Source: a virus
Direction: 5' to 3' (one strand)
DNA: 43,659 nt
Virus record (IMG/VR): IMGVR_UViG_3300024261_000058
Location: 1-43,659 of that record
The number at the start of each line of letters is the position of its first letter. Positions within the stretch are counted from its first letter, which is position 1. Under the pieces are notes generated by a model that was not told the DNA's origin, searched no databases, and worked only from the letters and a program-made list of their open reading frames with translations. A program made the position numbers and the translations under genes. Below are positions 1-9,221 of the stretch, one piece after another.

Positions 1-330
1 TTGCACGCAATTCACTGCCTCTATCCCCAAATGTTTACACTTCATCAACCTATGCACTCCATCAAATATATAGTTTTCTTCAGAGAGTATTATTGAGTAG
101 TTTAAGTCTGCATCCAGAACCCGCTTCATGTGATGTAGAAAGAATTCGTTATTAACTACTTCGTCTTCATTTTGCCAACACCATACCTTTGAATACATAC
201 CATCCCAGAGGTCGGACACTGCTACTTTTTTCACAGGAAGGTTCTCGCTAAGTTTCCACAACTCTGATAGTCTCCATTGTCTTGCATAGGGATATAGTTT
301 TGTTTCTGGTAAATATACTGTAGAGTTCAT
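1..330 (-). CDS. ParB-like nuclease-fold protein, 3' part beyond window
   Basis: Reading the minus strand from the ATG at 330 gives 110 codons with no stop before the left edge, so this is the N-terminal part of a longer protein. Residues about 78-110 contain IILSEENYIFDGVHRL followed by an LGI segment. The DG-x-HR core is the hallmark of the ParB/sulfiredoxin-like fold, where it forms the nucleotide or phosphate-binding loop. An AGG about 9 bases upstream of the ATG can serve as ribosome-binding site. The gene diverges from the structural block at 422, so it probably belongs to another transcription unit. Phages carry many small ParB-like proteins, some DNA-binding and some enzymes. The exact role cannot be told from this fragment. 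Confidence 0.75.
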   Translation of the reverse strand, partial: MNSTVYLPETKLYPYARQWRLSELWKLSENLPVKKVAVSDLWDGMYSKVWCWQNEDEVVNNEFFLHHMKRVLDADLNYSIILSEENYIFDGVHRLMKCKHLGIEAVNCVQ

Positions 331-421
331 AAATATAACCTATAGTTTGTTGCGTAAAAAATTATGAAACCATACGTATTTAACTTTGGCAATGTCTTAA
401 TTTATAAGAAGGATAGATAAT
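331..421. other. Divergent intergenic spacer
   Basis: This 91-base AT-rich gap separates the minus-strand ParB-like gene from the + strand block. It should hold the promoters for both directions, but I find no convincing -35/-10 pair for either. A GAAGGA ribosome-binding site at 408-413 serves the gene starting at 422. On the minus strand a TATAAATTA run (about 399-407), roughly 70 bases upstream of the ParB-like start, resembles a T4-type late promoter element; this is only a resemblance. Confidence 0.4.
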
Positions 422-1156
422 ATGAATGACGAGGTAGAAAGTAGACAACTGGCGTTGTTGACCCAAATAGAGAATGATAACTACGACTCATATCTAGCAA
501 AGCTTCCCAAGGAGAAAGTGCTAAAGATTAGGAATCGAATCAACGCGTATAAAACAGGAGTCTACGCCAGCGCGCCTATAGTATGTTACGGTCCAGCTAA
601 ATGTCCTTTTATTAGCAAATGTCCGATCCCTGGAAGAACAGAATCGGGAGAGTTAGACATAGGGGAAGATTATCTATATCCTATGGGTAGGGAATGTTTA
701 ATGGAGCGTGAAATTGTTAAGCACAAAACATTAGAGTACCTACAATACTTGAATGTAGATCCAAGCAACCCTGTAGAGATGTCTATTGTTAACGAGTTGG
801 CGTTGATAGAGTTGTATAAAAATAGATGTCATTTGGTTTTGTCTCAAGGAGACAAAAGAGGTCAAGGTAGAGACTTTATGATGACGGATGTAACTGGGTT
901 CAATGAAAACGGAGACAAGGCTGAGACTACTAAGCTGCACCCTGTAACCGAAATGATAGAAAAATTAGATCGCCGGAAAGAACGCTGGTTCGAGAGACTC
1001 ATGGAAACTAGAGAGTCCAAGGCTAAATTTTTGACCCGGTTGCATGAAAATAAAAATCAATCGCGCGTATTAGAGGAAATTGCAATGCTTCGTGAGGCAT
1101 TATATGCAATAGACGTTACCCCTAGTAAGCGGGAGATATTAATAGATGAAGAATGA
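422..1156 (+). CDS. Four-cysteine phage protein, candidate small terminase
   Basis: A 244-residue soluble protein. Residues 55-92 hold a spaced cysteine set, C55, C61, C67 and C92, in the context CYGPAKCP, SKCPIP and YPMGRECLME, which suggests a bound zinc or iron-sulfur cluster. The C-terminal half is highly charged and helical: after LHPVTEMIEKLDRRKERW comes a segment with TRESKAK, resembling the helical oligomerisation part of phage small terminases. The start is supported by GAAGGA 8 bases upstream. It is the first gene of the + strand block, and the next gene overlaps its end by 11 bases. Assignment as the DNA-recognition partner of the large terminase rests on size, charge pattern and position in the packaging region. 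No clear helix-turn-helix was recognised, so an unrelated metal-binding protein remains possible. Confidence 0.6.
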   Translation: MNDEVESRQLALLTQIENDNYDSYLAKLPKEKVLKIRNRINAYKTGVYASAPIVCYGPAKCPFISKCPIPGRTESGELDIGEDYLYPMGRECLMEREIVKHKTLEYLQYLNVDPSNPVEMSIVNELALIELYKNRCHLVLSQGDKRGQGRDFMMTDVTGFNENGDKAETTKLHPVTEMIEKLDRRKERWFERLMETRESKAKFLTRLHENKNQSRVLEEIAMLREALYAIDVTPSKREILIDEE

Positions 1157-4100
1157 CAATTTTGTTTACATCAACAATAACCCCTACGCCGTCAACATTG
1201 AGTTCGAGTTTGTTGATAAAGCAACAGGCCGGACTACACGTATTGTTGATCGGCTAGACTCTAAGGATGTAGCTACTGATACTACTGCTAGAATGAAAAT
1301 TGGTGTTGGTAGCAAAATAGAATTAATAAACGCACAGGTTATGCACGCTAATGGAACCAAAAGTTCGCTTATGCGGCCTGATGCTTTTGGCTCTATCAAT
1401 GAGATACTGAAGCATTCTGTTATTATCGATATCGAGACTTTGGGCAAGGCTGGTGGTTCTACAATTACTCAATTGGGTGCGTATGATGTAGGTACCGGAA
1501 GAGGTACAATGATTGTTGCTCAGCCTCAGCTAGTGAGTTTTCCTGAGGATGCACCAGACTTAAAGTTTAAAAGTCGACTAGGTAGCTATGAGGCGATTCC
1601 AAAAGGAACTACTTTTAAAGAAATAAAGTATGCTGAGACTTTAATTGCTAGCAGTAAAACCCCGCTAACTTTTGATGAAAGTTTGCGAATGGTACAATCT
1701 GGAGCCTACGATGTGGATGCGGTAGAGAAGCATTTATTGGATAATGACTATTTCCAAGGTAGGTATTTTGCTACGGAGCAGAACTTAAGAGAAGCACTGG
1801 TACGTAGAGGTCAGGATCCAACTACCTCTATTGAGTCCTTGCGGCCCATTAGAACTTTTATGCGTGCTTTAGACGAGGGTATGACTGAGGCCGATCTTGA
1901 AACTTTATTTAAAAAATCTAGAGGAGAAGAGGCTAGCCTGTCTAACTTGTTTGCAGCAAAGGTAAGTCTAGTTGCTGATAGAAGTATGAAGGATATTCTA
2001 ACAAAGGACTTACCTAGCTTGTTAAAAGGTAAAGTAACATGGATCGCTAATGCAGCGTTTGAGTCTACTCAGTTTGGAGCGCAGATTGATGCTGAAGCTA
2101 AACGTGCTTTTGATGCGTTAAATGAAGTAAGAGTTTCTCAAGGGATGCATGAAATTAAAGAGCGAAATTTCATGTCTAGGTTTAGTACTGGTGGATATGA
2201 AAGCGAAATCGCTACGCTCAACACTATGCAAAAGTTTAAGGCTGATCCACTTTTAACAAAAAGTCCGATGCTAGGAGTTGTCTCGGGAATATCTAGTTCC
2301 AGCGGTAAACCGTTCTATGTAACGGGAAAAGAGTATTCAGAAGCGAGAGCGTCTGCGTTCAAGAGTAGTAACTTTAGTGATCTGTATGACGTTTTTATAA
2401 AGACTACAGGTGCGGGAGATGTACGTGACATTCTAGATTTGGTTAGAATGCAACAGTCTATGCTTATAGAACAAGGTGTAATCTCTACTAGCGATAGACC
2501 CGCTTCGCTTTCAATGGAAGTGCAAGCTCGTGTATTTGGAGTTACAGAAGCATTAAGAGAAGGCAAAACTTTAGACTCGGCAATGCAAAGGATGTTTGAT
2601 AAGGAGCTGCATATTGGTCTTGGTGACGTTAGGCTTTCAGAGTATCCTGTTTTGCGAGAATCTTTAGATCAATTAGAGGCTTTAAATATAGTAAGACAAT
2701 CACTTCCAGGTGCAGAGCAGTTAGTGAGCGAAGCTCAACAAGGTCGAGGAGCTTTATTTAGGGCTCAGGTTTACGGGAAAGTAATGGATCGGTTGAATAC
2801 GGTTTTGTTCGACGAGGCTGGTGAACCTTTAGAGAGTCTGCAAGACGTTATGTTTAAGCAGCGTGCAGGTAGGTATGCTTTAGATCTGGCTGAAACCGGT
2901 ACTTATGATATGCGGAAGTACACTTCCGGTTATAATGTAGTTCAACAAGCGAAACAAGTTGCTGGTGTAACTCATACTGAGGCAATACCCATTGCGCGCT
3001 CCAAAGTTACGCCAAGGGTAAACTTCAACGAACTAATAGAAGATATGCTAGCCTTAGATGATTATAAGTCTGCTCGCAAAGAAACTTTAGTTGAAGACAT
3101 AAAAGTTCACTTTGAGGGTTTGTATGATAAGCCCACGGGTGAAATCACAAACGATGAGGAGTTTCTTAAACGTGCTAGACGCTATTCCGATAGCTCAAGC
3201 GCACAGATTGATGCAATACAAGCAAGGTTTGAGAAGGGTACAGATACTGGCTTGAGAGAAATTGTTAGTGAAGTAAAAAAAGAGAACATACTTCGCCAAA
3301 CTAACGTTAAGACAACTGCACCAAGTGTTTTACAAAAAGGTCGTGGTTTTGCTAGAAATGATATTTTTGAAACTATCTCTAAAGTAACAAGGAAGATTCC
3401 TTCTAAATTTAAAAAAGGTTATTTGGCCGCAGCAGGTATTTTTATAGCCGGTTCTTTTTTACCTAAGCCTAAAAAGAAAAATATCTTTATTGGAGATGAA
3501 GAGTCTTACTTAAAAGCAAACTTTAAACAATCTGGATATGACTCTATCGATGATTTTGAGACTGCATTAAAAGCACGCTATAACACCTTCTCGGGGATGA
3601 GTGAAAAAGGTATCGCTAGTGTTTTGAGAAAACACTTTACAGACTTTGGTTCTCCGTATCGTTCTCCAGAATATTCACTATCAGTATTGAATGATTATAA
3701 ATTACGAAGAGAGCGCGAGCGGTATGTTTCGGCTCAATTTGGAGCTCGACACTTTAGTGAAGAAGGTGACGTTGGATTCTTCTTAAAGTCTTTTGTTAAT
3801 TCATTATTTAGAAAAGAGCTCGGCTTAGCAAAGAACAGCCAAAGCTTTTTGATTTCAGGTGGTAGAACAGTCGAAGCAGGCAAGTACAACTCGCTAAGAG
3901 GAAAGAACTTATTAGAGTACAAAGTTGATGATGTGAGTAATATCACCGTTGAAGATGCGGACACTATTACTATCAGAGACACGAACAATGATAGAAATTT
4001 AAAGGTACGTTTAGCTGGTATTGATGCTCCAGAGACTGCGCATCAAGGTAGAGCCGCTCAACCTTATGCAGAGCTTGCTAAGCAAGCTGCTGTTGATATG

Positions 4101-4907
4101 ATCTCTAAAGCAAAAGACGTAAGAGTCGTAATGCAAAAGGGAGACAGTACCTATGGTCGTCAAGTAGGTATGGTTTATGCTGATGGGATTAACGTCAACT
4201 TAGAGCTTTTAAAACGAGGCGCCGCAGCTTACCTACCGTATAAAAGTAAAACAAAACCACAAATATACGACCAGAAAGCATTTAAAGAGGCGCAAGAAAG
4301 AGCTTACTCTTCTAAAAAAGGAATGTGGCGAGAATCCTACTTTCAAGCGTATAAAACAGTTTCTGACGCTAGCGGCCAAAGTGTTACTTTTAACACTTTG
4401 GTTAACACCAGAAAAGTAGCAAGAAATAGTAATTTGATGTCTATGAAATCCTTGATGGACCAGTCTCAAGAAATGGGAATAGACAATCATAGAAGCCTTG
4501 AGTTGGCGGACCTTGGCGAAAGTATTAGGAATAATAAAAAGCCATTCTCTCCTGATAGCATGAAGAGCGGTTGGGGAGACATGAGTTTACAAACTTACGG
4601 TGAGTCCGGCAATTCTATCCTGTCTATATTGGATAGACAGAAATATGAAATAGGCAGCCTCATGAGAACCAGAGGTTCTAGAACAAGTGAAAGTAAAAAC
4701 AAAGCATCTAAAGTTTCTAAAAGAAACATGGAGCTAACTAGTGACGTACTTGCAAAAAATAGTCATGCTGAAGAATTGCAAATGCAGCAAACTATGATTA
4801 GGAATGCGCAGCAGAGAAAAATAAGAAGACTGGAAACTATGCAGTATATGCAGCAGAATGCTTTAAAGAATCAATTCAATTCACCTATCGGACACACCAG
4901 GATGTAG
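1146..4907 (+). CDS. DEDD exonuclease / staphylococcal-nuclease fusion, putative virion protein
   Basis: A 1253-residue protein with two nuclease domains. Residues 91-100 read SVIIDIETLG, the Exo I motif of DnaQ-type 3'-5' exonucleases (D95, E97). NAAFEST near residue 302 fits Exo II, and GDVRDILDL near 424-432 could supply Exo III. Residues about 930-1062 form a thermonuclease domain with DADTITI, RLAGIDAPE and YGRQVG, matching the Ca2+-site aspartates and the catalytic Arg, Glu and Arg of staphylococcal nuclease. KKGMW closes the domain. Between them lies a helical region of over 400 residues of unknown fold and a short hydrophobic stretch near 758-772 next to a lysine cluster. The tail after 1062 is Met/Gln/Arg-rich. 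Location beside the terminase and size suggest a packaged protein that could degrade host DNA or process phage DNA; that role is inferred. It overlaps the preceding gene by 11 bases. Confidence 0.85.
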   Translation: MKNDNFVYINNNPYAVNIEFEFVDKATGRTTRIVDRLDSKDVATDTTARMKIGVGSKIELINAQVMHANGTKSSLMRPDAFGSINEILKHSVIIDIETLGKAGGSTITQLGAYDVGTGRGTMIVAQPQLVSFPEDAPDLKFKSRLGSYEAIPKGTTFKEIKYAETLIASSKTPLTFDESLRMVQSGAYDVDAVEKHLLDNDYFQGRYFATEQNLREALVRRGQDPTTSIESLRPIRTFMRALDEGMTEADLETLFKKSRGEEASLSNLFAAKVSLVADRSMKDILTKDLPSLLKGKVTWIANAAFESTQFGAQIDAEAKRAFDALNEVRVSQGMHEIKERNFMSRFSTGGYESEIATLNTMQKFKADPLLTKSPMLGVVSGISSSSGKPFYVTGKEYSEARASAFKSSNFSDLYDVFIKTTGAGDVRDILDLVRMQQSMLIEQGVISTSDRPASLSMEVQARVFGVTEALREGKTLDSAMQRMFDKELHIGLGDVRLSEYPVLRESLDQLEALNIVRQSLPGAEQLVSEAQQGRGALFRAQVYGKVMDRLNTVLFDEAGEPLESLQDVMFKQRAGRYALDLAETGTYDMRKYTSGYNVVQQAKQVAGVTHTEAIPIARSKVTPRVNFNELIEDMLALDDYKSARKETLVEDIKVHFEGLYDKPTGEITNDEEFLKRARRYSDSSSAQIDAIQARFEKGTDTGLREIVSEVKKENILRQTNVKTTAPSVLQKGRGFARNDIFETISKVTRKIPSKFKKGYLAAAGIFIAGSFLPKPKKKNIFIGDEESYLKANFKQSGYDSIDDFETALKARYNTFSGMSEKGIASVLRKHFTDFGSPYRSPEYSLSVLNDYKLRRERERYVSAQFGARHFSEEGDVGFFLKSFVNSLFRKELGLAKNSQSFLISGGRTVEAGKYNSLRGKNLLEYKVDDVSNITVEDADTITIRDTNNDRNLKVRLAGIDAPETAHQGRAAQPYAELAKQAAVDMISKAKDVRVVMQKGDSTYGRQVGMVYADGINVNLELLKRGAAAYLPYKSKTKPQIYDQKAFKEAQERAYSSKKGMWRESYFQAYKTVSDASGQSVTFNTLVNTRKVARNSNLMSMKSLMDQSQEMGIDNHRSLELADLGESIRNNKKPFSPDSMKSGWGDMSLQTYGESGNSILSILDRQKYEIGSLMRTRGSRTSESKNKASKVSKRNMELTSDVLAKNSHAEELQMQQTMIRNAQQRKIRRLETMQYMQQNALKNQFNSPIGHTRM

Positions 4908-4909
4908 TT

Positions 4910-6130
4910 ATGAGTATAGCCAGTTTATATAGTTCAGCAGGAATCATCGGCGGACGCATTGCAAAGGACCGAGGTGAGTCTTACGACAATAGAGAGTCTA
5001 CCAAGGCCAAAGATGTCGTAGGACTCATACAAGCTGCAGGCACAGCTGCAATGGTTGCGCCATTTATGTCAAAAATGACTCAAGGAGCATTATATAGTGC
5101 TGGTGCTGAACCGCTAGTTGGTCAGCATGGATTTGGCTTTGCATACATGCAAAAAGAGCTATTCAACAAAGGTTGGGCCAAAGATCTTCCTATCGGACAA
5201 AGGGCAGCTATAGTTTCTGGTCCGAAGGGGCTGTTTCTTCCACATGGAGGGGGCACGGGAGCCTTTCGCCCCGTGAGTACCTTGTCTTCAGGTCTACTAG
5301 ACACGCATGCAGCTGGTCTGGGAAGTAAACTCGGTCAAGGGGTTATGCGTCAGGGATTGATAAACTCAATACTTCCTATAGGTATGACTGCTTGGTTTGC
5401 CGCTGATGCTTATGCATCAGACGGTATGACCGGTCTTGGCAAATACTTGGTTGCTGACGTTTTGGGCAATTACTATGGTACGGAAGCAGGTTTGTTTAGT
5501 GCCATAGTAAAAGAAAGCGAACTGGCAGAAGCAACAACTAGTATCGCTCGGCTTAGCGGTGCTTCCGAAGCAACAGTTACAGCTACTGCTGAGGGAGGCA
5601 TCGTCGCAGGTGGAGGATTTCAAAGAATAAACCCCATATTAAGAAGCGGGCTGATTGGTAGAATGGCTCCTATTCTTGGAGGTATCATGGGTGCTACTGT
5701 TGGTATGGAACTGGGTGCTACGGCCGGTAGCGCTGCAAGCTCTATGATAGGATACAATATGAACGACACCATAAGCACTATCACTGGTGGCTTTATCGGA
5801 GCAGTAGGTGGAGCTAAGTTTGGGGCTTATGCATTGTCTTCTATCGCTAGACTAGGAGTTGTTGGGCTGGGTGTGCTCGCAACAAAATCAATCGTAAGTA
5901 ACACTATGGGAGCGCTACAATCAGGATTTGAAAACATTAATAAGAATAGAGGACTAAATTATGCAGGAGATACTGCTGCCTATTTCACTCAAAATGCTGT
6001 TACTATGCGTGAAAGAGCGATGCAATCGATTCATAAGTCGCACTTGAATGCAAGAAGTGCATTTGGACAAGAAGCGTCATTGATGCATATGAACAGAGAT
6101 ATGTTTAGTCAGTACAAGAGAGCTTTATGA
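4910..6130 (+). CDS. Glycine-zipper membrane-type virion protein
   Basis: A 406-residue protein I do not recognise by family. It is rich in Gly, Ala and Ser, with several hydrophobic segments: about 40-60, 148-166, 252-290 (LGGIMGATVGMELGATAG) and 297-340 (GGFIGAVGGAKFGAYAL). The G-x3-G spacing is that of glycine zippers, which pack helices in membranes or pores. The C-terminal 50 residues are basic and Met/His-rich, like the tail of the upstream nuclease protein. No signal peptide is evident. It starts two bases after the preceding stop and overlaps the terminase start by four bases. By analogy with phage ejection proteins it may form or line a channel in the host envelope during DNA entry; this is inference. 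Residues near 59-65 read GALYSAG, encoded by a 21-base sequence repeated exactly at 11551. Confidence 0.8.
   Translation: MSIASLYSSAGIIGGRIAKDRGESYDNRESTKAKDVVGLIQAAGTAAMVAPFMSKMTQGALYSAGAEPLVGQHGFGFAYMQKELFNKGWAKDLPIGQRAAIVSGPKGLFLPHGGGTGAFRPVSTLSSGLLDTHAAGLGSKLGQGVMRQGLINSILPIGMTAWFAADAYASDGMTGLGKYLVADVLGNYYGTEAGLFSAIVKESELAEATTSIARLSGASEATVTATAEGGIVAGGGFQRINPILRSGLIGRMAPILGGIMGATVGMELGATAGSAASSMIGYNMNDTISTITGGFIGAVGGAKFGAYALSSIARLGVVGLGVLATKSIVSNTMGALQSGFENINKNRGLNYAGDTAAYFTQNAVTMRERAMQSIHKSHLNARSAFGQEASLMHMNRDMFSQYKRAL
5084..5104 (+). repeat. 21-base direct repeat, copy 1
   Basis: Identical to 11551-11571 over 21 bases, in the same coding frame, encoding GALYSAG in the glycine-zipper protein upstream of the terminase. 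The flanking bases differ. Confidence 0.85.
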
Positions 6131-8247
6131 ATAAAAATATTAATGAAAGAATTAAAAAAGAATTATACGTAATAAACGAGTACAGCATAGAGCATCAAGA
6201 CCCTGAAGCGAAAGCCTCAGAAGCGTTATTGAAATCTTTTGAAGGTAAAATAAACACCGATACAAGTCGTGCATGTATCAATTGTCAGATTAGACAACAT
6301 CATAAATATGGCGAGAATAAGATAAAATGTAATTTTACCCCTAGAAAATTACCTGATGGGGCTGTCTCTAAAATTGAACAGATAGTTAAAGACACTAAAT
6401 TTACTGAAGAGCATGCAACCAAACTACTAAAGGCCTCTATTGATCCTGTGGCTTGGTGTGAACTGATGTTTGGTTTTTCTGATAAAGACAATAAATGGTT
6501 TATTAGAAGTTATCAAAAGGAACAAGTCAGATGCACTTCTCAGCGGGTAGCGATACTTGAAGGTCGTCGATCAGGCAAGACCTTTGCGATGGCGTTAAAA
6601 CTGATTTATCATGCTTATAACAGTAAGCTTGAACGAGGTAGAGACGCACAGGGCAGGTCTGTGTTTATGGGGCCCACTATTATGGTGGTAACTCCATATC
6701 AGGCACAACTAACTAATATTTTTGAAGAGATAGAGAAGCTAATTAAAAGAAACGTTGAGCTACGAGACGAGATCACTTCTGGTACGGGAGAGTCACTTTA
6801 TGTTAAAACCCCTACGTTTAAGATGGTATTTAAAAACGGCGCTCTAATACAAGGCTTCGTTTCAGGTATCGGTATGCGACAGGATGGTTCTGGCGGTGGA
6901 ACCATGCGTGGGTTTTCTGCGAACATCATTTATCTCGACGAGATGGACATGATTCCAGGAGATGTCTTAACTAAAGTTATCAACCCAATACTGGCTACTA
7001 CTCCAGAGACAATACTATATGCAACCTCTACACCTATTGGCAAGAAGGGCAAGTTCCACGAGTGGTGTCATAAGCGTTCGGACTTTAAGTCCGACCACCT
7101 ACCAACGTCTATACTTCCATTCTGGGAAGAAATAAAAGAAGACATAATTAGAGATTCTACTCCTGACTCATTCTTATCAGAGTACATGGGTGTATTCATC
7201 GAAGATGAAAAAGGCGTGTTTAAAAAAGAGTGGGTAAATAGCGCTAGGCTGGATTACTCGTATGACGATGCAAGCAATTTAGGTACTTTGGGTTCAAAGC
7301 TCAAGATCAAGAACTTGCAGGATATGATTATTGCCATAGGGATAGATTGGAATAAAAATGCAGGTACTGAGTTCTACGTTGTGGGGTATGTGCCAGGTGA
7401 AGGAATTTGGATAGGCTTGGATGCTATCAATGTTCCTGCAACGGAGTTCTCTGCTAAAAGATGGATAAGAGAGCTCGTGCATCTAAACTATCAATGGAAA
7501 CCAGATTACATTTATGCCGACGAAGGGTACGGGCATACAATCATTGAAGATATAAAATATGAATCATATACTTTAAGAGCCAAAGCAAACAAAACCAACA
7601 TAGACCTAGAGACTGTAAAGATAGCGGATAAGTTAAAAGCATTTAATTTTGCCTCTAATATAATATTAAAAGATCCGATAACGAATAAAGACATAAAGAA
7701 AACTGGTAAGCATTTTCTTGTTGAGAACGTTGCAAGGATACTTCAAGAAAGACTCTTCGTTTTTCCTTATGAAGACGAAGCATTGAAAGATCAGTTTTTC
7801 AATTATGTGATTGAAAAATATAACAAGCAAAACAACAAGCCCGTTTACGGAAAACTAAATGAGCAAATTGGAGACCACAGGTTAGACGCACTTATGTTAG
7901 CTTTAGGTGCTCTTGTTTTAGAAGAGTCAGTATACTCCGGAAATAAGATGTTTGCTTCTGTGCCGACATTTCATAAAATGAAAGCGATTACAGACAAGAT
8001 AAACGAAACTGCCGCTGATGTTTTGAACGGCGCCAAAAAGTCTTCTTTTCCTGGGGCGCTACATGTGTTAGATATACAAAGACAAGAAAGAAGCTTTACA
8101 GGTAGAAAAAGAGAGGCTGAAGTTTCTATACTAGAAGGTATAAACAAATACAGAGGCACCGCTCAAGGCATGAAACCAATAAGTGAATTAACCCATGCTA
8201 AGAGAAGAGGTATCTTTAACAAACCTACAAAAAGGGGTTGGAAATGA
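6127..8247 (+). CDS. terL: Terminase large subunit (ATPase and nuclease)
   Basis: A 706-residue packaging motor. The ATPase domain has a Walker A variant EGRRSGKT at 145-152, Walker B IIYLDE ending in D271 and E272, and the coupling motif ATSTPIG at 299-305. The C-terminal RNase H-like nuclease has GIDWN (D407), YADEGYG (D465, E466) and GDHRLDAL (D583, D587), giving the expected acidic metal-binding set. The N-terminal 50-70 residues carry CINC and a further Cys, an addition ahead of the motor core. The ATG overlaps the stop of the preceding gene (ATGA). Known function: it cuts concatemeric DNA and pumps it through the portal into the prohead. It is not adjacent to the portal gene, which lies nearly 8 kb downstream behind a run of other virion-type genes. 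Confidence 0.97.
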   Translation: MNKNINERIKKELYVINEYSIEHQDPEAKASEALLKSFEGKINTDTSRACINCQIRQHHKYGENKIKCNFTPRKLPDGAVSKIEQIVKDTKFTEEHATKLLKASIDPVAWCELMFGFSDKDNKWFIRSYQKEQVRCTSQRVAILEGRRSGKTFAMALKLIYHAYNSKLERGRDAQGRSVFMGPTIMVVTPYQAQLTNIFEEIEKLIKRNVELRDEITSGTGESLYVKTPTFKMVFKNGALIQGFVSGIGMRQDGSGGGTMRGFSANIIYLDEMDMIPGDVLTKVINPILATTPETILYATSTPIGKKGKFHEWCHKRSDFKSDHLPTSILPFWEEIKEDIIRDSTPDSFLSEYMGVFIEDEKGVFKKEWVNSARLDYSYDDASNLGTLGSKLKIKNLQDMIIAIGIDWNKNAGTEFYVVGYVPGEGIWIGLDAINVPATEFSAKRWIRELVHLNYQWKPDYIYADEGYGHTIIEDIKYESYTLRAKANKTNIDLETVKIADKLKAFNFASNIILKDPITNKDIKKTGKHFLVENVARILQERLFVFPYEDEALKDQFFNYVIEKYNKQNNKPVYGKLNEQIGDHRLDALMLALGALVLEESVYSGNKMFASVPTFHKMKAITDKINETAADVLNGAKKSSFPGALHVLDIQRQERSFTGRKREAEVSILEGINKYRGTAQGMKPISELTHAKRRGIFNKPTKRGWK

Positions 8248-9221
8248 GTGCAGCTATATTGGGAAGAGACATTGCAGGTAAAATTGCGTCTCAGTGGGAT
8301 AATGTTTTTTCAAAACAACTAGACGAATTGGTAGGTGACACAAGTAAGGCATCTTGGACAGCTGATACAGTAGCTACCGCAAAAAAACATTTTGACCATC
8401 ATACAGGTAAAACTAATAACGTCTTGTCTAACGACGCTATGAGTTCGATTATTAAAGATGTCGAAGCTGGACTAAGCCCTGGGCAGGGTGCATCTACTGC
8501 GAATCTAGGCAAAGGTAATTTCTTAACACAGGCGTTCAATCCACAAGAACATGGCTTGGGTGGGGTTGCACTAGCTATGGGGATGGGTGGTGTCTTGGGT
8601 GGAGCTGCAGCAGCAGCAACTGGAAACGATGGTACTCAAGGAGCTTTTATTGGTGGTTTGGTTGGTGGCGGGATCAAAGGTATTGGCAAGAGTGTCGCAC
8701 AAGGCATGGAGACTAAATTCATGGGCGACTTGCTTGGTGATAAAACATTCAGCACTATAGCGTCAAAACCTGCCACTACTATTGATGATATAGCTGGAAA
8801 AAGCCTTTCAGAGTTAGGTGAAGGATTCGATAATGTTAAAATGCAGAAGATTTTCCCCGATTATGAAAATGATATAACGGTATTACAGCACAATAATAGG
8901 TTGGGCACCCCAGACACTAATCCTATTAACACTTATAGTACAGCTGCTTCCGGCACTGAGATAATTAGAGGAACCACTGGAAGTAGTGTAAGACAGCAGC
9001 AAATTGATGCAATATCAAAATTAACTGATGATGAGCTAAAAGCTGCAGGAACTGGTGCTAAATGGAAAAAAGATGTTCTGACAGGTAAGTCAGACTTCAA
9101 CGTAGGGCAAACTACAAGGATGGCAGGCTTAGCTGGCTCTGCACTAACAGGCATGGCATTCTCTTCAAAGAAACGCGACCATAGGCGTGGATTTAATAAA
9201 CATCGAGGCAATCGAGTATGA
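8244..9221 (+). CDS. Glycine-zipper virion-type protein
   Basis: A 325-residue protein of unknown family. I chose the ATG at 8244 because it overlaps the terminase stop as ATGA and has AAGGGG at the right distance; a TTG six bases earlier is less likely. Residues about 105-150 form one long Gly/Ala segment (GGVLGGAAAAATG, then GGLVGGGIKGIG), typical of a glycine-zipper membrane helix pair. The flanks are hydrophilic and the C-terminus is strongly basic (SSKKRDHRRGFNKHRG). It resembles the 406-residue protein upstream of the terminase in composition, with no obvious sequence identity. A membrane-interacting ejection protein is plausible; no catalytic motif is visible. Confidence 0.75.
   Translation: MSAAILGRDIAGKIASQWDNVFSKQLDELVGDTSKASWTADTVATAKKHFDHHTGKTNNVLSNDAMSSIIKDVEAGLSPGQGASTANLGKGNFLTQAFNPQEHGLGGVALAMGMGGVLGGAAAAATGNDGTQGAFIGGLVGGGIKGIGKSVAQGMETKFMGDLLGDKTFSTIASKPATTIDDIAGKSLSELGEGFDNVKMQKIFPDYENDITVLQHNNRLGTPDTNPINTYSTAASGTEIIRGTTGSSVRQQQIDAISKLTDDELKAAGTGAKWKKDVLTGKSDFNVGQTTRMAGLAGSALTGMAFSSKKRDHRRGFNKHRGNRV

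Noticed and set aside
380-408. TTAACT, 17 bases, TATAAG as promoter for the gene at 422
   Set aside because: The predicted start of transcription would fall within or after the GAAGGA ribosome-binding site, leaving no usable leader.
7078-7094. Seventeen-base near-palindrome in the terminase gene, considered as a packaging site
   Set aside because: Eight-base arms are expected by chance about once in this window, and there is no other sign of a pac or cos site.
8238-8243. TTG start for the glycine-zipper protein after the terminase
   Set aside because: The ATG at 8244 overlaps the terminase stop and is correctly spaced from AAGGGG; the TTG lies directly next to that sequence.
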